Assembly (NCBI GenBank): GCA_013286595.1
Contig: JABDFI010000005.1
Span: 1 to 64,000 of the forward strand
DNA length: 64,000 bases
Reading direction: 5' to 3'
Source: Chlamydiota bacterium
GTDB taxonomy: Bacteria; Chlamydiota; Chlamydiia; Chlamydiales; Rhabdochlamydiaceae
Part shown: positions 29,053-39,037 of the stretch, piece after piece
How the letters are laid out: every line of letters starts with the position of its first letter
How positions within the stretch are numbered: the first letter of the stretch is position 1
Made by a program: the position numbers and the translations under genes
Notes under the pieces: generated by a model
What the model saw: the letters and a program-made list of their open reading frames with translations, nothing else
Databases searched by the model: none
What the model was told of the DNA's origin: nothing

Positions 29053-29139
29053 ATGAGTCAACTGGCAACAACACTATCACTTTATTGGAACAAAATTCAA
29101 GAGAGTCTTTTTCCCGAATTGCTACTTTCCGGAGACTAG
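29053..29139 (+). pseudogene. N-terminal remnant of an IS transposase
   Basis: SD-like gggag, then MSQLATTLSLYWNKIQESLFPEL, quickly terminated. Confidence 0.45.
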
Positions 29140-30243
29140 TTGGTATAGAATAGTATCTAGGCCGCCGTGTTTTAAAGGAAATTCTTCTACGATCTTACAA
29201 CCAATGGCCCCGATCATTTCAGCTTTGGGACATAAGACAAAAGCGCGTTGCTGGGGATCTTGGTTCTCTTTGAGGAATTGCCCTAAGTCTTCAAAAATTT
29301 TTCTCGAACTGACTAAACGCTTGCCAAAAGGGGGATCGGTGATGATCAGACGAGGTGAGGGCGAAGGATGGTAGGCATAGACTTCTGCGTGTTTTAATTC
29401 TATAGTCTCAGCCCATCCTAAGCGAGCTAGGTTGGCTTTGCATAAACTCAATTCGGCTCGATCTCTGTCCGCACCCATGATCATGTGTTTGGGAAGAGGA
29501 ATTCTCTTTTGATCGTGGAATTGCTTAATCTCTTCCCATTTTTGCTGAGAGAATTGAGGCATGTGCATGAACCCCCAGCTCTCACGAAAGAAGCCAGGAG
29601 GAGTATGAGTGGCAATTAAGGCAGCTTCTACAAGCAGAGTGCCAGCACCACAAAAGGGATCACAAAAGGTTTCTTCGGGATTATAACGCGCAAGCTGTAA
29701 CATCGCAGCAGCTAAGGTTTCTTGGAGTGAGGCATCACCTGAACGCTCTTTCCAGCCTCGTTTATAAAGAGGGGATCCAGAAGTGTCTAAACTGATGATG
29801 GCGCGATTATTGTGAATGAAGAGATTCAACTGTACATCTGGCTGTTGCACATTGACGGAAGGGCGAGCTCCTCTTTTTTCTCGTAACACATCGCATAAAG
29901 CATCTTTAACGACCTGAGCCCCGTATAAGCTATGGCGGATAGTAGGATGGGAAATATTGGCGTCGATAGCGAAGGTTTTGGAGGGATCGAGATAGTCTAG
30001 CCAATCGATAGTTTTGGCTTCGCGGTACAGTTCATCGCGATCACGACAGTGAAAAGTGTGTAGTGGCCAGAGGACGCGCGTTGCCAGTCGACTCAAATAA
30101 TTGACAGCGTAAACTGTCTCCATATTTTTAAACGCGTAAACCCCGCGAAAACCTTCTCGCAAGCCAGGAATGTTTAATCGTTTGAGTTCCTCTAACAGAA
30201 GGGGTTCAAGATGCTCGGCACAAGTGATGAAAAGCTCAGACAT
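29122..30243 (-). CDS. THUMP-domain class I SAM RNA methyltransferase (RlmL-N/YpsC-like)
   Basis: ETFCDPFCGAGTLLVEAALIA and LIITDPPFGKRL motifs. Confidence 0.92.
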   Translation of the reverse strand: MSELFITCAEHLEPLLLEELKRLNIPGLREGFRGVYAFKNMETVYAVNYLSRLATRVLWPLHTFHCRDRDELYREAKTIDWLDYLDPSKTFAIDANISHPTIRHSLYGAQVVKDALCDVLREKRGARPSVNVQQPDVQLNLFIHNNRAIISLDTSGSPLYKRGWKERSGDASLQETLAAAMLQLARYNPEETFCDPFCGAGTLLVEAALIATHTPPGFFRESWGFMHMPQFSQQKWEEIKQFHDQKRIPLPKHMIMGADRDRAELSLCKANLARLGWAETIELKHAEVYAYHPSPSPRLIITDPPFGKRLVSSRKIFEDLGQFLKENQDPQQRAFVLCPKAEMIGAIGCKIVEEFPLKHGGLDTILYQLVSGK

Positions 30244-30249
30244 GGTCAG

Positions 30250-30271
30250 TAGACCTCTTTCGAAATTAAGG
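30250..30271. mobile_element. Solo terminal repeat of family B element
   Basis: tagacctctttcgaaattaagg; matches ends of 34556-34724. Confidence 0.65.
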
Positions 30272-30272
30272 T

Positions 30273-31367
30273 CTAGTTATGGAAGAAGAGAATGACATCA
30301 CCATCGTGCACGACATAATCTTTACCTTCAGCACGTGCTTTACCCGCTTCGCGTGCACCCACGCGCCCTTTAAAGGTGACGAGATCTTTAAAGGCTATCA
30401 CTTCAGCTCGGATAAAACCCTTTTGTAAATCGGTATGGATTTTTCCGGCTGCTTCAGGAGCTTTTGTGCCTTGGGTGATTGTCCAGGCGCGCGCTTCCAT
30501 TTCTCCTGCAGTGAGATAGGTGATCAGTCCGAGCGTTTTGAAAGCTTCTACAATGAGGCGATTGAGCCCAGTTTCTTCAAGGCCCAACGATTTTAAAAAC
30601 TCAAGTGATTCCTTGTCATCCAACTGAGCAATTTCTTCTTCGAGCTTAGCACAAATCGGTACGACAGAATTGCCTTCTTTTTCTGCATAGTCACGCACGC
30701 GTTTGACGAGTTCGTTTTCCATCGAAGGCAAATCGCTTTCAGCGACATTGGTTGCGTATAACACCTTTTTATTGGTGAGGAAGGGGTAATCGGCAATACA
30801 AGAGCGTTCTTCATCTGTTAATTTCAAGGTGCGCAACATTTTACTTTCATTCAAGTGACTTAAGGCTTTTTTAAGCGTGTCAACAACGGGAATTAATTCT
30901 TTTTTGGATTTCATCTGCTTTTCGAGTTTCCCGACAATATTCTCAGCCATCTGTAAATCCGATAAGATGAGTTCGAGATTAATGACTTCAATGTCAGCGA
31001 TAGGGTCGACTTTTCCAGAGACGTGAATGACATCACCTTCGGTAAAGCAGCGAACCACGTGAACGATGACGTCGGTTTCTCGGATATTTTGTAAAAATTG
31101 ATTACCTAACCCTTCTCCTTCGGATGCCCCTTTGACAAGTCCTGCAATGTCGACAAATGTGATCGTCGCTGGAATGATTTTCTCACTGTGGAAAAGTTCG
31201 GCTAGTACGCCAAGTCGTGAATCGGGGACCTCTACAATTCCCACATTAGGGTCGATGGTGCAGAATGGATAGTTAGCTGCAGCTGCAGCTTTCTTGGTTA
31301 GAGCGTTGAAAAGAGTGGATTTTCCCACATTGGGGAGCCCGACGATACCACAGGATAAACCAGCCAT
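30273..31367 (-). CDS. ychF: Redox-regulated GTPase/ATPase YchF (Obg family)
   Basis: [43 protein letters not shown]. Confidence 0.96.
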   Translation of the reverse strand: MAGLSCGIVGLPNVGKSTLFNALTKKAAAAANYPFCTIDPNVGIVEVPDSRLGVLAELFHSEKIIPATITFVDIAGLVKGASEGEGLGNQFLQNIRETDVIVHVVRCFTEGDVIHVSGKVDPIADIEVINLELILSDLQMAENIVGKLEKQMKSKKELIPVVDTLKKALSHLNESKMLRTLKLTDEERSCIADYPFLTNKKVLYATNVAESDLPSMENELVKRVRDYAEKEGNSVVPICAKLEEEIAQLDDKESLEFLKSLGLEETGLNRLIVEAFKTLGLITYLTAGEMEARAWTITQGTKAPEAAGKIHTDLQKGFIRAEVIAFKDLVTFKGRVGAREAGKARAEGKDYVVHDGDVILFFHN

Positions 31368-31678
31368 TTGAGAATTAACCTCATGTAAAAAGGATCTATG
31401 ATAGATCATCACCTAGTGAATGGCAACCCGAAAAATAGCGTTTGAAAAATAGCGTTTCGAGCGACAAGATCACCGCAGTTACTATGATAAATCTACTGAC
31501 TCCCGTATTGTCGTTGGATATTGCAAAAAACACTTTATTGGAGCAGCGCAATAAACAACTTTGTAAAGATAGTATTTAAGAAAACTAATAATTGTTTATT
31601 TAAACCTGCATGATTAAATAATTATTTAAAGATAAAATTTATTAACGATTGATTTTTTGATTTCCAGATGATATTATA

Positions 31679-32779
31679 ATGAATAAAAAACCAGGTTCAT
31701 ATATGACTGTATCAATTAAATCACATATTAACACCTTGAAATTGCCTGAGGCTTCTACTCAAAAGGGGTGGCCGAATTTGCCCAAGGATCTGATGCTGGA
31801 AATTTTAAAGTTCATTCCGGATCTATCGACCCTAAAGAATGTACATGAAGTATGTCGATCATGGAGTCAAATGCCCTTAGTTAATAAAAATGTCCATATC
31901 GATTTGTCTTCACCTTATTTTGTAGGAGGGGGATTTGGAGCTTGGAAAAAAGTAAAAGAACCGATCACTGACGCAACTTTGGCCATGCTAAAAAGGCTTT
32001 CGCCCAGATCTATAAGCTTAAATTTAAACAGTAATGGTTACATTACTTCAGCAGGAATGAGTATCCTTAAAGAACTCCCTTTAACTTGGCTAGATGTTAG
32101 AGGTTCTCGAGTAGGACGGGAAGAGTTATTTCCGCTCATTACTCAATCAAACTTATCTACGGTACTCGGTGCAATTTTTATTAAGGTAAATTATAAGCTA
32201 TCTGAAGGACATCAATTATTTATTCGTGGATTTTACGATCATATACCTCATTATTATGACAGAAGTGAGCCTAACTACGATGAACTTAGCTGGGATAAAG
32301 GGATACCTATGACTAAAATCGATTCCAGTATGTGGGGTTATGTTCGCAGATGTTATGGTAGCCAAGTGACGGGTTGGGCCGACAAATCACTTACTTTTAA
32401 AGTATTATTGGATGATTTAGTGTGGGAAACTGGAAAAGATCATCATATAGAATCAAGGTCGAATGAACTAGAATCAAGGTATAATAAAATTTATACGTAC
32501 GCTCCCGAGTTTCAACATACAATCATTCGAGTGAACAAGGTTCTTACACAGGGTCATGCTTTATATGTACGCGGTAAAGGAGATGGAATTGGCTGGGGTA
32601 AAGGGGAAGAAAGATTAATGGAAGAAGTAACGCCTGGTGTTTGGGAAGCTCGTTTTGAATATCCCATCGAACAATACAAAATCCTTCACGATAATGCGGA
32701 ATGGGAAACTGGAAGTAATCATACAGCTACTCCAGGACAAATTAACCTGGTTACTCCCCATTTCCAATCTTTATCATAG
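31679..32779 (+). CDS. F-box protein with short LRR-like segment and two tandem CBM-like modules
   Basis: F-box-like WPNLPKDLMLEILKFIPDLSTLKNVHEVCRSWSQMPLVNKNVHIDL; modules GHQLFIRG...LSWDKGIPM...FKVLLDDLVWETGKDH and GHALYVRGKGDGIGWGKG...YKILHDNAEWETGSNHTATPGQINLVTPHF. Confidence 0.82.
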   Translation: MNKKPGSYMTVSIKSHINTLKLPEASTQKGWPNLPKDLMLEILKFIPDLSTLKNVHEVCRSWSQMPLVNKNVHIDLSSPYFVGGGFGAWKKVKEPITDATLAMLKRLSPRSISLNLNSNGYITSAGMSILKELPLTWLDVRGSRVGREELFPLITQSNLSTVLGAIFIKVNYKLSEGHQLFIRGFYDHIPHYYDRSEPNYDELSWDKGIPMTKIDSSMWGYVRRCYGSQVTGWADKSLTFKVLLDDLVWETGKDHHIESRSNELESRYNKIYTYAPEFQHTIIRVNKVLTQGHALYVRGKGDGIGWGKGEERLMEEVTPGVWEARFEYPIEQYKILHDNAEWETGSNHTATPGQINLVTPHFQSLS

Positions 32780-33087
32780 AGTTTCCAAGACTTTTGATCG
32801 CATTGGGTACATTTTACCGGCGAAGCCGCCTCTTTGGCCTCCCCTCTCTCTAGTGAGCGCAGCGAGCGGGTGGTTAAAAAATAATTTTTTGCAATCTGTC
32901 AAAAAAATTTATGCGTAAAAGTATGCCTGCGATCCCGCCTCTCCTAAATAACATATTCCAGCCAGCTAGTATACACACTTCAAAATTTGGTTTTTCCTTA
33001 AAGACTGCATAAGTTTATGACGGGAGATCAACGCGGAGGAATCGTGATGAAATATGTTTTGATTGGATGACTTTTCAAAAAAAAGAC

Positions 33088-33726
33088 TTATTCTTTTCGG
33101 AAATATGCATAACGCCCGCGAAAAGGCACCTTCTGTGGATAATCTATCCTTTCGATCCCTACATCAAGTAAGCAACCAAAACCAAAATAAGTTTGAGCTT
33201 TTTCCTGAGCAAATTGCCAACATTGATGCAATTCTCTAGAAATTTCCCCATCATAATAAAAGCGAATATACAGCTTTAGTGGACTTTGCTCTAAATCCAC
33301 AACTACAGATCTTAGCTCAGGAGAAACCATACCCAACAAAGATTGCTGTACGGCTACAAGTGCATACCCTATTGTAGGTTCCCGCATCACTACGCAGGGA
33401 GGGGTGCCTTTAAAACAATCAAGCTCTCTACCTTCCTTTCTCAGATAGGCAAGATATCCCTGCATAGGTATTGGCTCTGGATAATCAAGTCTTTTTATCC
33501 AAGACTTCTCAAAAAATTGCCCCAGGGCTGCACTAGCTTCAGTAACTGCGCAATTCCAAAGATCTACCCTTTGTTCAGAAGCTTCTCCATCGTAATAAAA
33601 ACCAGCAAAAAATATATTCTGACCTTTATCCAAGTCAACAAATACAGCCCTTAAGGTGGAAGTAACTTCTCCCAACAGGGCCCTTTGCATTGCCAATAAG
33701 GCGTATTCTATTGAAGAACTTTCCAT
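33088..33726 (-). CDS. Tandemly duplicated small-domain protein, possibly related to polymorphic-toxin immunity-type families
   Basis: Two copies of [EYALLAMQRALLGEVTSTLRAVFVDL...FYYDGEASE...RLDYPEPIPMQGYLAYLRKE]. Confidence 0.6.
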   Translation of the reverse strand: MESSSIEYALLAMQRALLGEVTSTLRAVFVDLDKGQNIFFAGFYYDGEASEQRVDLWNCAVTEASAALGQFFEKSWIKRLDYPEPIPMQGYLAYLRKEGRELDCFKGTPPCVVMREPTIGYALVAVQQSLLGMVSPELRSVVVDLEQSPLKLYIRFYYDGEISRELHQCWQFAQEKAQTYFGFGCLLDVGIERIDYPQKVPFRGRYAYFRKE

Positions 33727-33768
33727 TTTTTACCTCATAGGTGCTCGAGGCACAATATGAACACCATC

Positions 33769-34551
33769 TTAGTCGTGAAGAAAAATTAGCTCCGCCATGG
33801 GAGGAGTGATCAGTATAGGAAGGTGATTGACTACGTCAACGCGAATGGAACTATGTGGGCGATCTATGTGGGCGCGACCTAAATAGGAGCTTCCCTCTAG
33901 TTTGAGTTGAACGGGATAAATCGCTGTAGGGGGTAAACATAAATGAGGAACATGGAGCACATGATGATTGTGCTGTCGATGTAAGGGAGCATAAAGGGAA
34001 TAAGGGCGACCTAAGCATCGATTGACTTGTGATAGGTGTCCTTCGGCGATCAGAGTTCGGATATGTCCAGAAGAAAGTTGATCCTTAGCAAGTTCCAATT
34101 TGGGTAAGTAGTCAACTTGGAAATCAAGTTGAGAGGCAATCTTACGTACATTGGCTTCATTGCCTTCTTTGTTTTTCCCAAATTTTGAACCTTGTCCCAG
34201 AATTAAGTGCTTGAAGGGGATCTGTTGTTTGAGTCGAGTTAAAAAGAGATCATAAGGCGTATTAGCGAATTCTGCCGTGAACGGAACTAGAATGGTATAG
34301 TCGACATTCTGTTCAGAAAGAACTTTGAGCTTGTGTTCTAGCGTATAGATTAAGGGTAGAGGAGTAAGGGGGGATAAAACATGCGTAGGATGATTGGAGA
34401 ATGTGAAAACGGCAAGCGCTTCTTGGGGTGAAAGGCGTTTTCGCAGCTCGTGCAAGATAGATTGATGACCGAGATGCACACCATCAAAGTTGCCGATGGT
34501 TAATCCACACGTCACAGAAGGAAATTCGTTCAGATCAGTGATGACGTGCAT
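33769..34551 (-). CDS. ribF: FAD synthetase/riboflavin biosynthesis protein RibF
   Basis: LTIGNFDGVHLGHQSILHELRK, LILGQGSKFGKNKEGN; C-terminal flavokinase part short/divergent. Confidence 0.88.
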   Translation of the reverse strand: MHVITDLNEFPSVTCGLTIGNFDGVHLGHQSILHELRKRLSPQEALAVFTFSNHPTHVLSPLTPLPLIYTLEHKLKVLSEQNVDYTILVPFTAEFANTPYDLFLTRLKQQIPFKHLILGQGSKFGKNKEGNEANVRKIASQLDFQVDYLPKLELAKDQLSSGHIRTLIAEGHLSQVNRCLGRPYSLYAPLHRQHNHHVLHVPHLCLPPTAIYPVQLKLEGSSYLGRAHIDRPHSSIRVDVVNHLPILITPPMAELIFLHD

Positions 34552-34555
34552 ATTA

Positions 34556-34724
34556 GACCTCTTTCGAACTTAAGGGTTGGTCGATTTTCGGGATTATTTT
34601 GGCCGATTTTTGATTCTTTTTGCGGGGATAGTATACGAAACAAGATACAATCCCCGCAAAAAGAATCGAAAACTCGGCTCAAAAGAACCCGAAAATCGAC
34701 AGAACCTTAATTTCGAAAGAGGTC
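34556..34724. mobile_element. MITE-like element, family B (169 bp) with TA flanks
   Basis: gacctctttcgaacttaagg...ccttaatttcgaaagaggtc; long imperfect inverted arms flanked by TA on both sides. Confidence 0.82.
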
Positions 34725-34726
34725 TA

Positions 34727-35407
34727 TTAAGTCTTTAAATAGGAAGTCCAATCATAAGTAGCATCTGCAAGTTGTAGCGCATCACAGCAATCGTCTAAAG
34801 AAAAGCAGCCATTTTTGGTGCGTATGAGTTGAGATAAATGAGCTCCGCATCCTAGCTGTTCACCAATATCGAAAGCTAGGGAACGAATGTAGGTTCCCTT
34901 TGAGCAACGAACGTGAATATCGAGTTGAGGATAGTGATAAGAAAGAAGAGTGATATGCAAGGTGACGGGCACAGCTGTGCGTTCGATGGTGATTCCCTTT
35001 CTCGCTAATTCATAAAGTTTTTGCCCTTGCACTTTTTTTGCAGAAAACATAGGGGGAGTCTGTAAGATAGTGCCTTGGAATTGAAGTAATGTTTGTTCGA
35101 CTTGTTCTGTCGAGGGAATGTAAGGGGAGTGCGCGATGGAAACGCCTTCTGTATCATAGGTGTCTGTTGTGATACCAAGATGGATAGTAGCGCGATATTC
35201 CTTTTCTTCACTTTGAATTTTATCTGCCAAACGCGTGTACTGTCTACCGATGAGCAGAATCATCACACCACTTGCAAACGGGTCAAGCGTGCCCGAATGT
35301 CCAATTTTTTTTATACGCGTGAGTTTTCTCAGTTGAGCGACGAGACTGAAAGAGGTTTTACCTGTAGGCTTGATGATGGGTAAAATTCCTTCGTACTGTT
35401 GAGGCAT
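34727..35407 (-). CDS. truB: tRNA pseudouridine(55) synthase TruB
   Basis: GILPIIKPTGKTSFSLVAQLRKLTRIKKIGHSGTLDPFASGVM. Confidence 0.96.
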   Translation of the reverse strand: MPQQYEGILPIIKPTGKTSFSLVAQLRKLTRIKKIGHSGTLDPFASGVMILLIGRQYTRLADKIQSEEKEYRATIHLGITTDTYDTEGVSIAHSPYIPSTEQVEQTLLQFQGTILQTPPMFSAKKVQGQKLYELARKGITIERTAVPVTLHITLLSYHYPQLDIHVRCSKGTYIRSLAFDIGEQLGCGAHLSQLIRTKNGCFSLDDCCDALQLADATYDWTSYLKT

Positions 35408-35416
35408 GCAATCCTT

Positions 35417-35809
35417 TTATGTTTCACTATCAGAATCAGATGTAGGGGTATGGCGAGATTCTTGCTCTTTATGAATTTGCCCGAGTAAGGAATTGATGTG
35501 CATTTGCTGGTCGACAGATTCATCTAGCTTAAAGGTCAGTGCAGGAAAATAGCGCATCGTCACTTTTTTAGAAGCATTGACAGCAATAAACCCAGCAGCT
35601 GAAGTTAAGGCTCTAATAGTCAGAGCCTTTTCTTCTTTAGTTCCGATAACACTAATGTAAACTTTAGCGTGTTGGAGATCTTTGGAAATATCCACAGACG
35701 CTACACTTACAAAACGGTTAACATGGGGATTTTTCACATCCTGATGAATGACCTCTGAAATGACCTCTTTTAGTAAAGAATTCAGTCTTGCGACGCGATT
35801 TTTAACCAT
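35417..35809 (-). CDS. rbfA: 30S ribosome-binding factor A
   Basis: NRVARLNSLLKEVISEVIHQDVKNP...VSVASVDISKDLQHAKVYISV. Confidence 0.93.
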   Translation of the reverse strand: MVKNRVARLNSLLKEVISEVIHQDVKNPHVNRFVSVASVDISKDLQHAKVYISVIGTKEEKALTIRALTSAAGFIAVNASKKVTMRYFPALTFKLDESVDQQMHINSLLGQIHKEQESRHTPTSDSDSET

Positions 35810-35815
35810 GTTATT

Positions 35816-38800
35816 TTATAGCTCTTGTTTCAAATAGTTGATTTCAAACGCTTGCAAGATATCGCCGACTTTCACCTCGTTGAAATTCTGAATGAGAATA
35901 CCGCATTCTTGACCTTTGGTCACTTCGCGGACGTCCTCTTGCACACGTTTAAGAGAGGCAATAGCACCTTTCCATACCATCTCATCGTTTCTGAACACGC
36001 GGATATGGTTCGATCGCTTGATCGTGCCATCGGTAACTTGGCATCCTGCAATGACTCCGAGTTGAGATGCTTTAAATATCGCCTTAACATGAGCTTCGCC
36101 CACATCTTTTTCTTGGGCTACTTTGTCTAGCAAACCTTCCATGAGAAGTTTAACGTCATCGACAGCATGATAAATGATATCGTGAAGCTTCACCGTTACT
36201 TTGAGCTCTTTGATCAAGCTAACAGCGTGACTTTCGACGTTGGTATGAAAACCGATGATGACGGCTTTGGACGTTTGCGCCAGTTGAACATCAGACTCAG
36301 AAATTTCGCCAACTGAAGATGAGATGATGTTGTGTTCAACTTTATTCGAGTGAATTTTCTCAAGAGACGTTTTTAAGGCCTCAACTGACCCTTGAACGTC
36401 TGCGCGTAAGATTAAATTCAGCACTTTACGAGGTGTAGACTTGCCATTGTCTAGCATAAAGCTTTCTGTTGTGGCTCGTTTAGGCTGCTGCATCATTTGG
36501 AAGCGCTTGCCTTCACTTCTTTTTTCAGACAACTCCTTAGCATCTTTTTCATCTTTAACAACGATGAACTCACTACCTGCATCTGGAAGTCCTGAAAGAC
36601 CTGTAATTTTAACAGGACAGCTAGGTCCTGCTTCAGTGAGCTCTTTGCCTAGCTCATCATGCATCGTCTTAACACGTGCATAGTTTTGAGAAAACACCAA
36701 CGCATCACCAAGGCGTAAAGTTCCGTTTTGTACTAGAACTGTTGCAACAGGGCCGAGGCCTTTATGCATTTCAGACTCAATGACAGTTCCACGAGCCCGT
36801 GTATGAGGATTGGATTTGAGTTCAAGAATTTCCGCTTGGAGAGCGAGCATTTCTACGAGAGCTTGGATTCCAGTTCCTGCTACGGCAGAGCAATTGACGG
36901 TGATGGTCTGTCCGCCCCATGTCTCTGGCAATAGTTCTTGGTCTGCGAGTTGGCGGTAGACCGTTTCAGCATTGAAATTGGGTTTATCGCACTTATTGAG
37001 GGCGACAACGATTGGAACATTGGCTGTTTTAGCTTGCTGAATGGCCTCAATGGTTTGGGGGCGAATTCCTTCATCACCAGCGATAACTAGGACGATGATA
37101 TCAGTTACATCTGCACCTCTTGTCCTCATGGCAGAAAATGCTTCGTGACCTGGAGTATCTAAGATCGTGATGTCACCGACATTAGTATGACATTTAAACG
37201 CGCCAATGTGTTGTGTAATCGCTCCAGCTTCACCACTTGCTAAATTTGTTTTGCGGATCGCATCAATCAAGCTCGTTTTGCCATGATCGACGTGGCCCAT
37301 GAAAGCGACCACAGGGGGACGTATGATCATAGTTGTCGATGGGTCGTCTTGAATTTCTTGCTTGATTGTCTTGTCAGTGACGCGAACCCGTTCTTCTTCG
37401 CTTGTATCAATTGTGATTTCGCAGTCAAAATCAACGCCTAGCAACTGTACTGTGGTTGGATCGTCTAAAAAGTCGTTTAACGTCAACACAATTCCTTTCA
37501 TGAATAGATTAGAAACGAGCTGAGCTGCTTTGATTTTCATTTCCGATGCGAGGTCTTTAATACTAATCGGAAGGCGTATTTTCAAATGTTTGGGACGGAC
37601 TATTTCTTCTTGCTGTACAGATCTAACTTTATGTGCTGGCCGCTTTTTTCTCCATGTTTGGTCTTCGAGATCCGCTCTCAATCCCTGCTTATCACGGGAG
37701 TCAAAAGCTCGAGTCTCTACGGGAGCTTTTCGAGTGGGTTTGGTGTCGCGAAAGGATCCACCCTTTTTTTGATCATCCGTCTCATCGCCAACGCGCTTGA
37801 GTGGTTTTTTTGTAGCTGCAGGTGGGGCTGTTCTTTTGAACTCAGAACGCCCATCTCCTTTTGGAGGAAAAGATCGTTTAAAATCAGGTGAGTCTGTACG
37901 AGGCCCGAAAGCTCGTTTGAATTCAGGATGACCTTCGGTTCTCGGTGGATAAGGACGGTTATAGCCACCTTCTCTTGGAGGATAAGGTCGTCTTTCACCG
38001 CCTTCCCTCGGAGTATAGGGACGTCTTTCTCCACCTTCACGAGGTTGATAAGGACGGTTATACCCACCTTCACGTGGTGGATAAGATGGTCTTTGATCTC
38101 CCCCTTCTCTTGGAGTATACGGGCGTCGTTCTCCCCCTTCACGAGGTTGGTAAGGACGATTATATCCACCTTCACGTGGTGGATAAGATGGTCTTTGATC
38201 TCCACCTTCTCTTGGAGTATAGGGGCGTCTTTCTCCACCTTCTCGAGGAGGATAAGATGGTCTTTGATCTCCACCTTCTCTTGGAGTATAGGGGCGTCTT
38301 TCACCACCTTCTCGAGGAGGATAAGATGGTCTTTGATCTCCACCTTCTCTTGGAGTGTAGGGACGTCTTTCACCACCTTCTCTGGGGGGATAAGATGGTC
38401 TTTGATCTCCACCTTCTCTTGGAGTATAGGGACGTCTTTCTCCACCTTCACGAGGTTGATATGGACGATTATACCCACCTTCTCTTGGAGGATAAGAAGG
38501 TCTTTGATCTCCCCCCCCTTCGCGCGGTTGATAGGGGCGTCGTTCACCACCTTCACGGGGTTGATAAGGACGATTATATCCAGCAGAACTGCTGTCACGA
38601 GTTGGGTAGGGGCGTCTAGTATCTGTACTTTCTCTAGATTGATATTGCGAAGTTGAATCTTTAGCGGAAGATTTATTGAAATCTTGAGTGGATTCGGGGC
38701 GAGGTGATGGTTCGACTTTTTTGAGCTCTTCTTGAGATAAACGCATTACAGGTGTTTCTTCTTCTTTAGTCGGTGTTCGAGTGGGAGCAGTCTCAACATG

Positions 38801-39034
38801 TGGTTCTCGAGTTGCAATTTCAGGTGGTCGAGTTTCTTTAGGTTGAACTGTAGGCTCATCAAAGGTCGCATTTAAAACCTTTTCGATAGTAGTAGGTTTA
38901 GTGGTTTCGACCACTTCTTCAGGGGCGTGTTCAGCAGCTTGCTTTTTTTTACTAGCTGCTTTTTTGAGAGGGTTCAACTTAAGCGCTTCGGCAAGTTGTG
39001 CATTTTTAATATTAAGTTTTAAATTTTTGGCCAA
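35816..39034 (-). CDS. infB: Translation initiation factor IF-2 with expanded repetitive N-terminus
   Basis: [38 protein letters not shown] repeats near residues 150-360. Confidence 0.97.
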   Translation of the reverse strand: MAKNLKLNIKNAQLAEALKLNPLKKAASKKKQAAEHAPEEVVETTKPTTIEKVLNATFDEPTVQPKETRPPEIATREPHVETAPTRTPTKEEETPVMRLSQEELKKVEPSPRPESTQDFNKSSAKDSTSQYQSRESTDTRRPYPTRDSSSAGYNRPYQPREGGERRPYQPREGGGDQRPSYPPREGGYNRPYQPREGGERRPYTPREGGDQRPSYPPREGGERRPYTPREGGDQRPSYPPREGGERRPYTPREGGDQRPSYPPREGGERRPYTPREGGDQRPSYPPREGGYNRPYQPREGGERRPYTPREGGDQRPSYPPREGGYNRPYQPREGGERRPYTPREGGERRPYPPREGGYNRPYPPRTEGHPEFKRAFGPRTDSPDFKRSFPPKGDGRSEFKRTAPPAATKKPLKRVGDETDDQKKGGSFRDTKPTRKAPVETRAFDSRDKQGLRADLEDQTWRKKRPAHKVRSVQQEEIVRPKHLKIRLPISIKDLASEMKIKAAQLVSNLFMKGIVLTLNDFLDDPTTVQLLGVDFDCEITIDTSEEERVRVTDKTIKQEIQDDPSTTMIIRPPVVAFMGHVDHGKTSLIDAIRKTNLASGEAGAITQHIGAFKCHTNVGDITILDTPGHEAFSAMRTRGADVTDIIVLVIAGDEGIRPQTIEAIQQAKTANVPIVVALNKCDKPNFNAETVYRQLADQELLPETWGGQTITVNCSAVAGTGIQALVEMLALQAEILELKSNPHTRARGTVIESEMHKGLGPVATVLVQNGTLRLGDALVFSQNYARVKTMHDELGKELTEAGPSCPVKITGLSGLPDAGSEFIVVKDEKDAKELSEKRSEGKRFQMMQQPKRATTESFMLDNGKSTPRKVLNLILRADVQGSVEALKTSLEKIHSNKVEHNIISSSVGEISESDVQLAQTSKAVIIGFHTNVESHAVSLIKELKVTVKLHDIIYHAVDDVKLLMEGLLDKVAQEKDVGEAHVKAIFKASQLGVIAGCQVTDGTIKRSNHIRVFRNDEMVWKGAIASLKRVQEDVREVTKGQECGILIQNFNEVKVGDILQAFEINYLKQEL
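37950..38590 (-). repeat. Tandem repeats encoding [[23 protein letters not shown]] units in infB
   Basis: About 18 PREGG units; repeated ggtctttgatctccaccttctcttggagtataggg. Confidence 0.9.
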
Positions 39035-39037
39035 CTG

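Noticed and set aside
37717-38656. Repetitive ORFs in other frames (37717..38598 -, 37928..38656 +, 37945..38619 +)
   Set aside because: Out-of-frame or antisense translations of the infB PREGG repeat
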